DNA from: Caprimulgus europaeus
Lineage: Eukaryota > Chordata > Aves > Caprimulgiformes > Caprimulgidae
Length of the DNA: 64,000 nucleotides
Direction: 5' to 3'
Assembly: GCA_907165065.1 (NCBI GenBank)
Contig: OU015544.1
Location: 2,801,501-2,865,500, forward strand
The notes under the pieces are model-generated. The model was not told where the DNA came from. It was given only the letters and a program-made list of their open reading frames with translations, and ran no database searches. Numbering within the stretch: the first letter of the stretch is position 1; every line of letters begins with the position of its first letter. Positions 18,311 through 30,970 of this stretch are shown here, one piece after another. Both the position numbers and the translations under genes were made by a program.

Positions 18311-21300
18311 GTGTTTGGAGTTTCTCAAAGACACTAAAACCAGTGCTGGGGAAATGAAAGGAGGAGACCTCTGCTCCTTAGATCTCCACCTGAGCTTTTC
18401 GAATTCGAGAGCCTTGAACTGTTTAGTTGAGCAGACGAGGCTGAGACATCATTTCGTGAGCTTCAGTGAAACTGGTCTGATTTGGACCAGCTGAGCATCT
18501 GCTCCCCCCAAACTTTTAACTTTTCCTTTGAATTAAACCCAAGTTCCAGTCCAGTCTGGCTTCCTCCTCAGCATCAGTCTGCACCAGGGAGACGGCCCAG
18601 AGCCTCTCAGTAGCTTTCCTCGCTCACCCAAAAGGCCACTTTGTGTCAGAAACACTAGAAGTTGTGCCAGAATTACTGTGCTTTGTAATATTATACTCCA
18701 AAAATGAACTCGGTGATCTGTTTGTGTCAGCAGCACATAACGCACACATGCGAGATGCACGCAGAGGCACGCTCCGAGCATGGGAGTTGTCCTCTGGGGT
18801 TGCCTTGTCCTCCGAACTGAGGGTCATTAAGGAGGCCCAATAACCAAGGTAGCATCACAAGATAGGGGGAAAAAGTAGGTCTTAGACATGAAAGAAACTG
18901 CTGAAGTTTGGAGGGTCAGGCGGGTCTGAAATGCCCCGTTCAGCGCATCGGCGAGGGGCTGCCCAGACGCTCAGGTAGTCGCCAGGTTTTTGGTTTTTGA
19001 CCTTCAGGCAACTTTTCCTTACCCAGCTTTTTTGCTGGGACTGTTTGGCTGAACCCAGGGCAGGAGGAGGGACCCCCAGTGCTCCCAGTCATCATGTTCA
19101 TGTGCAGTGGCTTTTCTACAGCTGTCCTTGAGATGGAAACCCCTGCCCCAAGATCTCGAGTGTCTCCAGCTCTGGTAGGAAGGAGGATGCTTAGTTCTAC
19201 GCGTTGGGTCCAGACCTGCTCTGGATAGAAGTGTGATGGTTCCAGAAATAGGAATATTGCCTCCAAAACTTCTGAGCAAGATCCAAAGAGCTTGGAGGGT
19301 GTAGGACACAGAGCTGGTAGGTGTCATGAACATGCAGATTACATTGAATTTGTAGTTTCCTTTGTGGAGTCAGAGGCTGACGGAGGGGTCACTGTTGAGC
19401 AATCCAAGGCACTCCCATAACCCTGGGAATGAGAGACCAAACCCAGGAATTTTAATACAGTGTTTTCTCTGTGAATGCTTTTGGTCTGATATACACAGAT
19501 GTGCTGCTTGCGTAACTGAAGACGCAAGATAATTCTGCCTAAATACATTAAAAAACTTGTCTACACGCTGGCTCGCCCAGGGAAGTGTGGATTGCATGTA
19601 AGGGATGTTAGAGGACTTCTAGTAGCAACATATTGAAACTTGGGATGGGACAGGAGGGAATTCATTTAAACCCAAACAACAGTATCTACACATTGGTTTT
19701 AAAAACTCCTTGGGAAATCTTGCACAAGGAATTGTAGGTTTCCATGATGTGCATGGGCTACAGAAATGGTTTTCTATAAGCATTTAACTATTGTAGCTTT
19801 TGAAATTTCACATACTGACTAAAATGGGCAACTCATCCTTCTAAAGTGCCATTTATGTAGGAAAACATCCTAAACCTCTTTACAAAAATATACAGCTCTA
19901 GGAAACTTGAGATTATTTTTTAAAAGCACTGCAGTCATTGTGGAAGTGCCTATCATGAAGAATATTCTCCCTCTAAATGCTCGTCCTTTATCTCCTGCAC
20001 TTTTAACCTTCCATAAAATGCTCAAGTCAAGTCTGGCAAGATGCCAAAGTCTTGGGTCTCCTACTCCACGGACTCGAGTCGTGTGGAGCTTTTTGGGTTC
20101 TCTTTTTAAAGGAAAAAACAAGCTGCTTGCCTTTTTCTTTTTTTCTTTTTTTTTTTTTGGTAGACAAAATTCTTCAGAAGTTCATGCATGAAAATGTTTT
20201 GTCCATATCTCCACAATCTCTTTGTGCCTGAAGTAAACCCAGACATTTATGTAAGTTCAGATGTCCTCCCCATTTCGGAAGTGTTAGTTGTTTGACATCT
20301 TTGCGTTGAATTAAGGCGTTAGAAATGAAATTTACAGTCTCAGCAGGGCTCTGATGTTCAGAAGGTTCAGTCTTCATTGCCCTGGTTATCTCCTGCCTCC
20401 TGTACCTCCTCATCTCCTTATCCTGCCACCTTTTTCCAACGTGCCAGGTTTCATCTCCGAGTGCATGGCGTCAACGCGCTCTACGTGGATCCAGCATCAG
20501 AGTTACTGTAAGATAGTCTGACAGTGACTAATATTTTACATAAGCCACTGAATCTGGGATTTCAGAGGGGTTGTTCAGGGAGTGTTTGCCAGTCTTTTTT
20601 ACTTTGCAAATTTAATGTAGGTGCTCTGTGGTGTCTCACCATCTTTCAGGTTGCAGCAGGATGAAATGGTTTTAATACGGGGATTGATTTTTGGTGTTCA
20701 AATGCCGTAGTGTTACATTTCCTTTTTTGAATTGAGTTTAAAGTCTTTTTTTTTTTTTTTTCCAAACTACTGGTTTGAAAAAAGGAAAAAGAGAAATTTT
20801 CTTAGGTCTATCACAGCCACCCAAAACATCATAGGGAATCTGTCCCTGCAGCTGCCTGTGCCAGTTACTGGAGCGCGGGGGGAACTGGCACAGGTTAATG
20901 GCTTTGGCAGGAGCAGGGCATGGGGCTTGGAGTTTAATTGACTTTTAAATATTATCATAATCATACCAACTTGTAAACATTACAGTGATGTATAAAGCTG
21001 GGAACTGACTTTCTGTCTACGCTCCCTTTGGAAAGGAGAAATATAAAAATACGTTGCCCAGAAATTTCTTTTCAACCATCTCAAATTAAAAGGAGCTGGG
21101 AAAATTAAGAGCTTTAATGAGTATTTGGTGCTTCCATTTCACTACAATTTTGACATCAATGATTTTTGTTTATCCAAATACCCAAAAGCACAGGTTTCCC
21201 CGGGGGTGTGGTGCCCCCCCAGCCCTCACTGCTGACGGGTCCCTGCACGGGGCTGGAGCCAACTCCGCAGGTCCTCGCCTGGGAGCAGCTGCCAAGGGTG

Positions 21301-21779
21301 GTGGAGATGGATTATAATTAGAGTTCCCTCGTTAGCATAATTGCATCTTGTAAAAAAAAAAAAAACAACCTAACCTACAACTCTAGTAATGTTTATTATT
21401 TCTGTTATAATACATAAAAACAATTACAAATGACAGCAATGCCATTTCCAAGCCTCAGTGTGAGGGGTGCTATTGCCGTGTCCCGGTTCGATTGACGCCG
21501 CCGCGTCAGGTTTTGAGCACCGTGCACATCCCAGGCAGCGGCACCGGCTCCCGCGGGGACTGGTTATGATGTTCGTAGTAAATGTTCATGCAGAAATAGA
21601 GCCAAAAGTGTCCAGCTGAGTTTGGGATGTTGTCTAAACACTAAAAGATGGAGAGCTTACGTGTAAAAGTGCGTGTTGGCGTCCAGGGGAGCGGAAGCCG
21701 CACGTCGGGAGCCGGTGCGAGCTTCTCCATGGGAGCACATCCCGCTCCCTTCGGCGGCAATCAGTAAAATAAAAATGTT

Positions 21780-21960
21780 TAACTAATCCATTCACTGGGG
21801 AGCGTTGTGTAAATTACAAACAGTTTAAGAGATCCTCAAGACTTCCATTGTGTTAATACAAATTGCCTTTTAGCGTTCGCTTTATATAGGGTCCTTTTGA
21901 ATGAGAATCCAGATGGCAGAAGCTACATAATTATTATTCATTACGGTTAATAAGTAACAC
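21780..21960. promoter_or_regulatory. candidate conserved noncoding element in BCAS3 last intron
   Basis: This short unique block holds ACTAATCC at its left end (a Pitx/Otx-type TAATCC core), AATTAC words, and TAATTATTATTCATTACGG followed by TTAATAAG near its right end. It has no ORF and no repeat. The motifs are visible; the role is inferred. Confidence 0.28.
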
Positions 21961-23384
21961 TCGGAAGCCCCAGTCAGCTCTGCAAGTCCCCTGTGATAGG
22001 CGCTGTGCGAATGTAAGGGGGAAAAAATAGTCCTTGCAGCAGAATATTTTAGGATTTTGGTTAAAGACAAGAAGGTGTGAAGGGCCCTTGGGTTTGCCCG
22101 CCCAGGGGCACAGACGGGGCTGTGGGTCTGAGAGCTCTGTCTGCAGGGAGCCTTCTCACTTCCCCTCCAAACAAAAGAAATTATCTGGGATTTTCAAATG
22201 AAGCTCTAATTTTGGCCTTTTACGCAAAAACTACTCGTGGTGAGGGAGAGGTGGTTTGCATAAGCAGCACCTCATTTCTCTTCCCCGCCGCTGGAAATGC
22301 CTGTCGTGCATCCTCGTTTTGGGCAAGGGGCAGAGCAAGGTCCTGTGCCTGCAGCCCCCTTGGTGCACGGCGGAGCCCAAAAAGTTCCCCAAAACAATTT
22401 CCATGAATGACAGAAATGAAACTGAGGAGATTCGGGCCCTGCTGGCCATTACCCCACTTCCTGCATTCTTACTTGTTAATTGTCTAATTCCTAACGAGCC
22501 CGATGGACTTTCTGCTGCGTGCTTACTCCGATGCTTCCTTCCCTCCCCTCCCCGGCTTCATCCCTCACCAGAGACCTTGTTCCTTTAAAAATGCCATCCT
22601 TAAAAATGAGAAATACTCAGCCCAGCAAAAGGAAAAGGGAACTTGACATGAGTTGAGCTTGAAAGGCTTGGTGCTGTGAAAAGTGACTGACGTGTGAAAA
22701 GAGGCTACAATTAGTTCTTTCCCCGAGCACTCTCCCATTCAGTCCAGGGTCACTCCTTCAGCAAGCTGCGGCTTTGAGGGTAATGTGTTGTGACAGTTTG
22801 AGATGATGAAGAATAATTCTTGTATTCAGAGTTGCTGCCGCTTCCCCGCTGCCCTGACACATCAGGCTGCTGTCATTGGATCATTTATCCCGGTTGCGGC
22901 TTTGCCGGGCGGTGCGGGAGCCTGGGCAGCCCTCGCTAGGTGAAGAGGAAAGGGTCAGCTCTTCCAGCAAATGATTTTTTTTGGAGGATATTTTGAAACT
23001 GTGCTTAAGAGGGGAAAACAAACAGAGAGAAAGGAAAAACCATTAGAAGAAATAATGCACTCGAGATGAGATTTTTGAGTAGACATAAAGGAGATGCCAC
23101 GGCTTCAAGTGGACCACTACAGAGAGAGCACAAATAAGAAAAGCAGCATAATTTATGAGTGTTCCGGGCAAAAGAGGGCTATATAGATTTTCTTCAGGCA
23201 TTGAATTAATGCACCATATAAAATGGTTTCACATTTAAGCTTGGCAGGGCTTTGTACCTTTCTAGATTCGATGAGGTCCTTTGACAGTTCTTGGAGCTTT
23301 CTGGAATTGAGGGTGCAGCCACCTCTCTGGATGGGGGTCAGCACCACTGCCCTGGACCTGAGGACCCCAGACTGTCCCCAGAGC

Positions 23385-23462
23385 AGCTCCAACTCCTTCT
23401 CCTCTTCCCCCTCCTCCTCTTTCCCCTCCTTCTCCTCCTCTTCCTCCTTCTCCTTTCCACCT
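23385..23462. repeat. C/T-rich (TCC-type) low-complexity tract
   Basis: About 75 bases are nearly pure pyrimidine on the + strand, built from CTC, TCC and CTT triplets with mirror-symmetric segments. Such tracts can form triplex DNA and mutate in length. The apparent open frames on both strands here are products of the repeat. Confidence 0.8.
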
Positions 23463-23984
23463 TGGCAGCCAGCTTGGGGACAGTGAACAAGGGATGGGAC
23501 CGTCAGGCTGCATCACGGCAGTTGGGAATATTGGCAAAAATAAATAAATAAATATTTCTGCAGCCCCTGGACACTGTGGCAGGGGGACAGCTGCCCCTCG
23601 GCAGGGCTGGGGACTCGGCTGGTCACTCACCACGCCAGCAGCAATGGGGATTTTTACTGGTGCTGCCTTCACCACGGTGGCAAGCACGTGTGCCCTGAAA
23701 ATCCCTGTTATTCTGGGAGCCTGGGTGGTGCCAGCGGTGCCCATTACTGTTACTGTCAAAAGTGCAGGCAGGGCTGTTCCCAGCTCCCCTGAAGTGACTT
23801 TCTCCTCATGGCTTCAGCAGATGTTCCTGCTCCTTCATCTTTTTTCCCCTATCTTGTTTTGGTTTGGTTTTAGGGCGGTCAGGACTTTGAGAGTCGTTTC
23901 CTCCAGGGACATGGGCAGGTTTTAGTATTTACGTTTCCAGTATTAGCATTTATTTGTATTTGTGTTTGTTTTTCACGGGCTTTT

Positions 23985-24132
23985 GAAAGCCTCAGGGAGC
24001 CATTTATGGGGCCAAAATAATGCAAGTGCTGGGCTTCTCACAGTATTTCATTTCCTTGACGGTGGAAATGCTACGAGAAGAGCAGGTCTCATGTTATTTT
24101 GACCCCATAAATAGCTCCCAGAGGCCCCTTTC
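23985..24132. repeat. long imperfect palindrome (hairpin), about 148 bp
   Basis: The segment 23,989-24,020 pairs with 24,094-24,125 as an inverted repeat of 32 positions with three mismatches; the core of 26 positions has two. Further inward, CTTCTC (24,034-24,039) faces GAGAAG (24,075-24,080), and CATTTCC (near 24,049) faces GGAAATG (24,064-24,070), leaving a loop of eight or so bases. Outward, GAAAG at 23,985 faces CTTTC at 24,128 after a 3-base bulge. It could be a palindromic MITE-like or ancient conserved hairpin repeat, or a structured RNA precursor. The pairing is visible directly; identity is not known. Confidence 0.8.
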
Positions 24133-24164
24133 TTCCTTCTCCCACCCACTCCCCCCCAAATCAA

Positions 24165-24360
24165 ATATTTAGGTTTCTGCAAAGCCTGACTTCTCAACCT
24201 TGGTTATCTTGCTTCAGCAGAAGCAAATTGCAGTTATTATAGAATAGCCAGAGAGTCTATAAGGCCGAATGGCTTTTATATGATGCACAATTTGTTGGCT
24301 ACTGTACAAGTTCATTAAAGTGTATCATAAGAGGTTGTTTTACTGGTACATTTAAGGAAG
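24165..24360. promoter_or_regulatory. candidate conserved noncoding element next to the hairpin
   Basis: This AT-rich unique sequence follows the hairpin by about 40 bases, with CTTGGTTATC, TTGCAGTTATTATAG and GATGCACAATTTG words and no ORF. It may form one unit with the palindrome. Only the texture is seen; function is inferred. Confidence 0.25.
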
Positions 24361-25462
24361 TTAATACATCTCGACAGTATATGCATGGGGGAATGCAGAT
24401 ACAATAACCCTCAGACATGCTGGGGCCAAGTCCATTCTTGGCCTAACTCCACCGAAGTAAACGAAATCACTCGCCAGGCAGCCGGGTCCTGCTCTGCTGA
24501 CGCGGTGCTGAGCCTTCATCCAGGCTCTCCTGCCGCTCGCATCCATCTTTCTGTGGGAGGATCCTGGGTTTTGCTTCTGGTTTGTGTTTTTTCAGCAAGC
24601 CCAGAGGACATCAGTGGTCGGACCGGTTATGTGACGCGTTTTATTTAGGTCTAGGAAGTATTTTCCCTCTTTTCAGCTGTACCGAAGGGCTGGGCTGCTC
24701 TGTCCTGGGCTCATGGGAGGGCAGCAGTGCCCATGTGCAGGGACCTGCCTCTTCTCCCACCCAACAGCCCCACTGTGCCATCCAGCTTCTTTGGCACTTG
24801 TCAGGTCTACTCAGGCATTAGGTCTACCAGAAATCAGCCCCTGTTTTTTTAACCCTAGAACAGGAAGAGTGTCCCCATGTCATGGAGCTGTTCCCGGTCT
24901 TGTCTGAGCTTCCCATAGGAGTGGCATCAATGTTCCTGTGCACGTGTCTCTGCCATGCCCCAGTCTGCTGGAAGGTCTGGAGGGAAGAATAATAGTTTGC
25001 TACTTTGCATTGGACTGTTTTTTTTTTTAATTATACTTTTAATTAATGAAACAGCTGGGAAAAAAACTCCCAACTAATTTGGGGGAATGTAGGCAAATGT
25101 GCTGACTGTGGTCCATGGGGTCATATGTGCAGTGCAGGTAGTCCCTGGTGACCGTGTAATGGCTAATTGCACATCTCGCGTGACCCAGGCGTGCACGAGA
25201 GCCGGGCTGGGCGAGGGCAAGAGCCCAATTTCCTGAGCACAGCGGTGCTTTCTGCTGCAGCAGGCAGGAGTTTTACAGCGCTTTCTTAGGTATCAAAATA
25301 CATGGCTCGTCTGCCTCGCCCTGTAATTAGTTCCAGAGCGAGCGGGTTCACGATGTGGGGCTGTCTGAGAGCGGCCGGACTCGTTTGCCGTGGGGAATGT
25401 GTGTGTTTGTCATCTGCGGGGCTCGGGGTGGCAGCTCGGATGTGGGAGCTCCCCTGGTTTCT

Positions 25463-25668
25463 AGCCTGACCTGCTCCAAACCCAAAGTGGGCTCTGGAAC
25501 CTAAATCTCAAGGTTTTTAGCCTGACCTGCTCTAAACCTAAAATGGATTCTGGAACCCAAATTTTGAGGTTTTTAGCCTGATCCCCTCTGAACCCAAAAT
25601 GGGCTCTGGAGCCCAAATCTTGAGGTTTTTAGCCTGACCCACTCCAAACCCAAAGCTCCAGGGCTGGA
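25463..25668. repeat. 56-bp tandem repeat, about 3.6 copies
   Basis: The word AGCCTGA recurs at 25,463, 25,519, 25,575 and 25,631, an exact 56-base spacing. Each unit continues with a C-rich CTCCAAACCCAAA-like part, CTCTGGA, CCCAAAT and AGGTTTTT. Copies differ by scattered substitutions, so the array is moderately old. It lies in the BCAS3 last intron and has no coding role. Confidence 0.9.
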
Positions 25669-26379
25669 AAACTTCCTCTCCAGTTCCTCTTGAGCCTTTG
25701 CATCTCTTTTACTTGTTCTTTTGTCCCTCCCCAGTGCTAACTGAAGGGGTTTCCATGCCTGACAGCAGGAAGGGGAGTGGCAGGGACATGGGGACCCCAG
25801 GTACCCCTGTGCCCACTGCTTTGCCTCTGCTTGTTTGTACATGTTTTTTTTCCCAGCTTGGCATCAGTCTCTGCAGTGCCACCCCCTGGCAGTCCCCTGC
25901 AGAGGTGACAAGTGCTGTCAGCTGCAGAAATCCCACAGTCACCAGAAAGCCACCGGATTCCCCAAAATCCCATCCTGGCAGGGTGTATGGTCCCACGCAA
26001 GTCACCGAAGGACAGGCAGGACGTGGCATGGACAAGGACAGGCAGGAGCTGGCAGGAGCCCGTGCTCAGCTCCAAGGGACAGAAACATCCACGCAGGAGC
26101 CACAGGCTGCAGGGAAACAACTGCTCCCTCGCTCTTTCCCTCTCCCTTCTTTTGCTACGGTTACTGAAAACACAACATTTGCCTGAAAATCAATTATAGC
26201 TTAAAAAGAGAGCGCGAGCGGAGCAGCTCAGCGAGGGGTTCTGCAGTTTGGGGGAGCCCCAGCCTGCCCAGCACCCCAGAGCTCTGACGTGGGACGTTTA
26301 ACCGAAGCCAGCTGCGTGCGGAGGGAGATAAAAGCCCCAAATCAGACAGGATAAGCGCAGTATTAGTGTGGGCTACGCC

Positions 26380-26612
26380 ACTCATTTCTGATTTAAATTA
26401 CTGTTTTTACTTCCTGAACTCATGGGAGAGTAAGGATGTGAGGAAAATGAAGAGGTTTAGACATGGACATTCCTTCACCAAATACTGGCAAGAAATTGTG
26501 ATTAATGCGGCTGAGGTCATTATTATCGCTGCTTACAGGGTGAGCGGTTTCCTGCTGATTTGTTTTTCATGTATCCTGGGCAGATTATCTCCATTGCAGG
26601 TTACCTCCACGA
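26380..26612. promoter_or_regulatory. candidate conserved noncoding element near the end of the BCAS3 last intron
   Basis: This unique block has GATTTAAATTACTG, TGTGATTAATGCGG, TCATTATTATCGC and CAGATTATCTCC words, giving several TAAT and GATTA homeodomain cores within 230 bases. It ends about 200 bases before an antisense CR1. It has no ORF. Inferred from motif density only. Confidence 0.28.
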
Positions 26613-26816
26613 TCAAGGATTAAATCCCTGAGCCCCCTTTTGCCAGGTGTGCACTCGCCTGGCTGTTCTCCCCGCTGTGCCCAGGTAGCAGTCGGGAGCT
26701 GTGCAGTGTCCGAGGGTGCTGGGGTGCGATGGGTGTATTTTGTTTTAGCGAAGAGCTGACTTTCTGCTTTCGCTTTGCGCTTTGTGTGTAGTTGTGTCCT
26801 TATCATGCATCCCATT

Positions 26817-27105
26817 ACAGAATCACACAGAATTGTCTCGATTGGAAAAGCCTTTTAAGATCATTGAGTCCAATCGTGAACCCAACACTGACCAGTCCCC
26901 ACTAACCCATGTCCCTCAGCACTGTGTCTACACAACTCTTCAATCCCTCCAGGGATGGGGACTCCACCACTGCCCTGGGCAACCCCTTCCAATGCCTCAG
27001 AACCCTTTCAGCAAAGAAATTCTTCCTCACATCCCATCTCACCTGCCCTTGGCACAACTTGAGGCCATTTCCTCTTGTCCTGTCATTTGTTCTTTGGTTG
27101 AACAT
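26817..27105 (-). mobile_element. CR1 LINE fragment, 3' end, antisense
   Basis: On the minus strand it reads as the 3' end of the avian CR1 retroposon. It has the GTGATAGGAC-like and TGAGGAAGAATTTC segments, GGTTGCCCAGGGCAGTGG, ATCCCTGGAGGGATTGAAG and a terminal GATCTTAAAAGGC-type tail. It ends at about 26,817 with AATCACACAGAAT-type short repeats. Only the non-coding 3' part is present, as is usual for 5'-truncated copies. It shares subfamily-specific words with the copies at 33,986 and 63,186. Confidence 0.93.
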
Positions 27106-28277
27106 TGCAGCAAAAGGACTGTTGTCATGTTTATAAAAGCTTAAATATCCCAACATGAGACAGAGGCATCCAGCTCCTGTGTCTGCATCTCATTTCCATC
27201 CTCATCCAAGCAAAACCCCTGCTGCAGGATCAGGGAAAGCTGTCTGTCTGCTCTGGGGGTTTGCTCCCTCTGCCTTCGACACATGACACAATGGTGAGCA
27301 CCAAACAAGAGGGTTTTTCCTCTTTACCCTTTGGCAGCAGAGGAACTTGCCCGAAGCTCCTCTCCCCGTCCTGTCCCCTCCAGCACAGGCTGAAGTCTCA
27401 CTCAGGGCTGTGCATTGCAACTGTCCAGAATATTTCTTGTAGCCTGTCACCGCGTGTCTGGGAGAGGATTCCTGCCGTGTACGTGGGGCTCTGCCTAATC
27501 TCCCCGCTGCATGCCGCTGCTGAGAGCCGGCCGGGGCGATGCTGCCTGACAGCACCGCTGCACGTGGCCACCGAGTCAACTGTTGAGTTCAAGTGGCTCA
27601 CGGAGAGGCCACGCTTAGAAGCGATGCTCTGCACACACAAAAATCCTCATGTTTCGAGATTAGGGAGCAATGAGGGCTTTGGGAGGTCAGCGAGGGGAGG
27701 AGATGTCTGGATGTGTGTGAGAGGGAGAGCTGCGGTCAGGCCTGCTTTCTCTTTGGCTTTGAGGCACAGCTCAGGCACGTAGGAAAGGGGATATTTTCTC
27801 TTTGGCTTGAAAAAGCAGAGTTATTTATGTCAGATAAAAGGTTGTGGAAAGCCCCAGTGTTCCCAAGGTGGAGAATCGCCACCGCTGGTACACAGCACCA
27901 GTAACCAGTGCTGCTGCCTCTGCCCTTTCCCTGCCATCTCAGCAGCATTGCTGCAGAGGAAAGATGCTTTGTCATCTGCCACCGTACCCTTCAACCCTTC
28001 CCAGTCCAGCCCTGAGTGTCCCCCCTATTGAGTCCTGATGTGTCACAAGCCAGTGGCCTCCTCCTAGGAGCAGGGCCACTCTGCCGGGCAGCATTTAACA
28101 TCTCCATCCAGCTCCACTTGGGCTCAGCTGAGCTGTGAACCCAGCAGACAAGTAGAACCAGGAGCTGGGATGCCTCTGGAGTGATCCATCAAATCACCCC
28201 AGAAAAGATGGATGACAAGTAAATGCCACGTTAGAGCAATGATGCAATAAACAGAATAGTCAATGAAGTGGGTCTGA

Positions 28278-28463
<186 letters not shown>

Positions 28464-29205
28464 ATGAGCCACACATCCCAGGGGAGATCCAGACAGGGTG
28501 ACGAGCCGCCTCTCCGCCTAAACAATCCCGATGTCTTTGTCACCTGCCAGTCGGCCGCTGCGCTGGATGGTTCTCGTTACCCTGATGGATATTGACAACT
28601 CCGAAACCTTCCTGAACGTGCTCACAAAAACCTTGACTCTGTGTTCCTGTGCAATATGAAGAGACTCCGTCTTCAATCCCGATAGCTCTGCGGCTTCTTT
28701 TTTTCGCTGTGTTCAGGAAGAGGTTGGTTGAGGAGAAATATTTCTTAAGCCATTTTGGGTCAAGCACATGGTTGCACAACCATTCTCTGCTTTTTTTTCT
28801 CGTGTTGAGAGATGAAGGGAATCTCCATAACTCAGAGGAGCTCTCGCCGTTTGCGAAAGTGCCGAGCATTAACGAACGGACGGGGGAGAGCGGAACCTGG
28901 AGGACTTTCTGTGGACAGGGTTGATCATGTTATTCCTTCCTCGTTGCATCTCCTTGCTGCCCTCCTTCCCCACTGATACTCATCCATGCCAGGAGTATTA
29001 CAAATGGAAATGTTTCTTTTTGTTCTTTGGAAAGATTATCTCTATTGCTCCGGTTTTCTTCTAGTCATGTATTTTAGAAATGTACTTAATTGACTAACTG
29101 CAGTCACAGATTTCTCATATTTGGTTATAAAAGTTGTTCATTGGAACTCAGATATCTGTCCAGAAATGCATGTGTCATTGAATAAATCTAAGTTAAACAA
29201 GAAAC
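28464..29205 (+). other. BCAS3: BCAS3 3' untranslated region
   Basis: The sequence after the BCAS3 stop has no coding frame. It becomes AT-rich toward the right and contains the AATAAA at 29,181-29,186. The end at about 29,205 is inferred from the usual 10-30 base distance to cleavage. A length of about 740 bases is reasonable for this gene. Confidence 0.75.
29181..29186 (+). terminator. BCAS3: BCAS3 poly(A) signal AATAAA
   Basis: This is a canonical AATAAA hexamer about 720 bases after the stop. G/T-rich sequence follows near 29,217-29,250 (GCAATGTTCATGGAGTG), as expected for a downstream element. No other AATAAA lies between the stop codon and this one. Confidence 0.75.
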
Positions 29206-30970
29206 TGCTTAAATGGCAATGTTCATGGAGTGTTACTGGGCTGGCTATGGGCTTCGTACATCTTCCTGGACCAGATTACGTGCATATTTACTAACTTGAG
29301 GGCTTTAATTAAAGCCATCAGTGGATGTTACGCAGCCAGTCTAGCTTGTTTTTGCATCCCTGCTTTCTCATCCCCGTGCACAAGGGCAGGATTTTTAAAA
29401 ATGAGGGACTGAGATGGTGTTCCTCGCACGTTCTGAAAATGAACCCGTCTCTGTTGGGGTGTCTGACCCCAGCTCCAGCTCCTTATGTTGGTTGTGTCCC
29501 TGCTTCTTCATCCCACTGATTTTGGTGGGATGAGGACCAAGTGTGCTGGAAGCAGAGGCACCCACCTACATCTCTGATATTACAGGATCACATATAAAGG
29601 GGTTTTGCAGAACCCATATAACAGCCTGAACCCATATTCCCGACTGAACGTGCGCAGTCAAAACTAGCACCGCATAACTGCTGATCAAATAGTCCTGGGC
29701 TCACACATAGGAACCACACAAATTCCTCCCTCTCAGCCAACTTGTGTCGAGAAGTGGAGAGTGAGATGAGACTGTCAGCTCACAAAATTTCCTTCCCACT
29801 ACTTGTTTTTAATAGAAGCCGTTTGAGTCATGGCAATGAGAGGAAACTATCGAAACCCACAAATCTTTTTGCACTCTTAGAGCTGAAACCAGCCACGCTG
29901 AGTGATGCAGAACTGACCACCCTCTTCCTACTCTGTCCCCAAACACTGAATACCAAATGCAGTCTTGGGCTTGATTTTTTTGGTTGTTTTTAACTGTAAC
30001 ACCGCGACTCAGATGTCAGAAATTGGGTTTTTTTTTTTCCCCTCTCTCTTCAGGCTTGAAAACCACTAATAAAAACGGAGAGTCTGCAGCAATAATTTCA
30101 GTTTCTTGCTTGGTTTTCAGACAGTCTTTTCTCAAGAAAAAAACAACTTCCTTGGGATGAAATCAGAGGAGTTCTCCCGTAAGTAAGTACTCACAGCTCC
30201 AGCCCGCTGGCTGTATCTGCCATAATGCTGTTTCTTTTATGTCTGTAAAATAATGGCTGGAAGTAAGGGGCTGAGGGTAGGGCTGGCACTGCGGACAAAT
30301 GGGACCGCAAGGTCAAGTCAGTCCACACCAGTCAGGATTTTTAACACAGTTCAAGCCAAGGTCAACACCAAAAGTTCAAACAAAATCCAGATTAACACAT
30401 ACAGGAGGGATTGTGTTGTCACTGTGATGCTTGTTTCCTTGCAGGCTTTCCAAGGAGCAGTCGTAAGGGACAAGGTTCCTGCAGAGGAAGGTGACTGCTG
30501 TCATCCCTCCTGCCCTGGACAGCTTGGACACTGGTTCTTACTGAACACACAAAGTAGGAGAGCACAGAGTGGTGTCATTGGAAATGTATTTGTTGTTGGC
30601 AGGCATTAAATCACTTTTTATAAGTGCTGCAATACGGCCGTGTGGAAATTCCCAGTCTGCAAGAAGCTCCTTTGAATCAGGATGTTTTGTTTAAAGGGGG
30701 GTGGAGGGGAACCTACAAACTGGGGCTGTACCAAAATATTTTCAGTCTGGTTCATTGAAAAGAATGTCCTAAATTCCCCACTGTTGGTAGCCCTGTAGCC
30801 AAACTGTTAAGAAAGCTTAGAGATATTAAAAAAAAAAAAAAAAAATAAAAGCACTGCTATGAGGTGGCTAATTTAACTTTAATTTGATACTTTCACAGAT
30901 GACCCAGCAAAATAACCACTGAGTTCCAGCTCTTCAGCGAGCCAGGGAAAGCTGAATGTGTTGCAACTAT

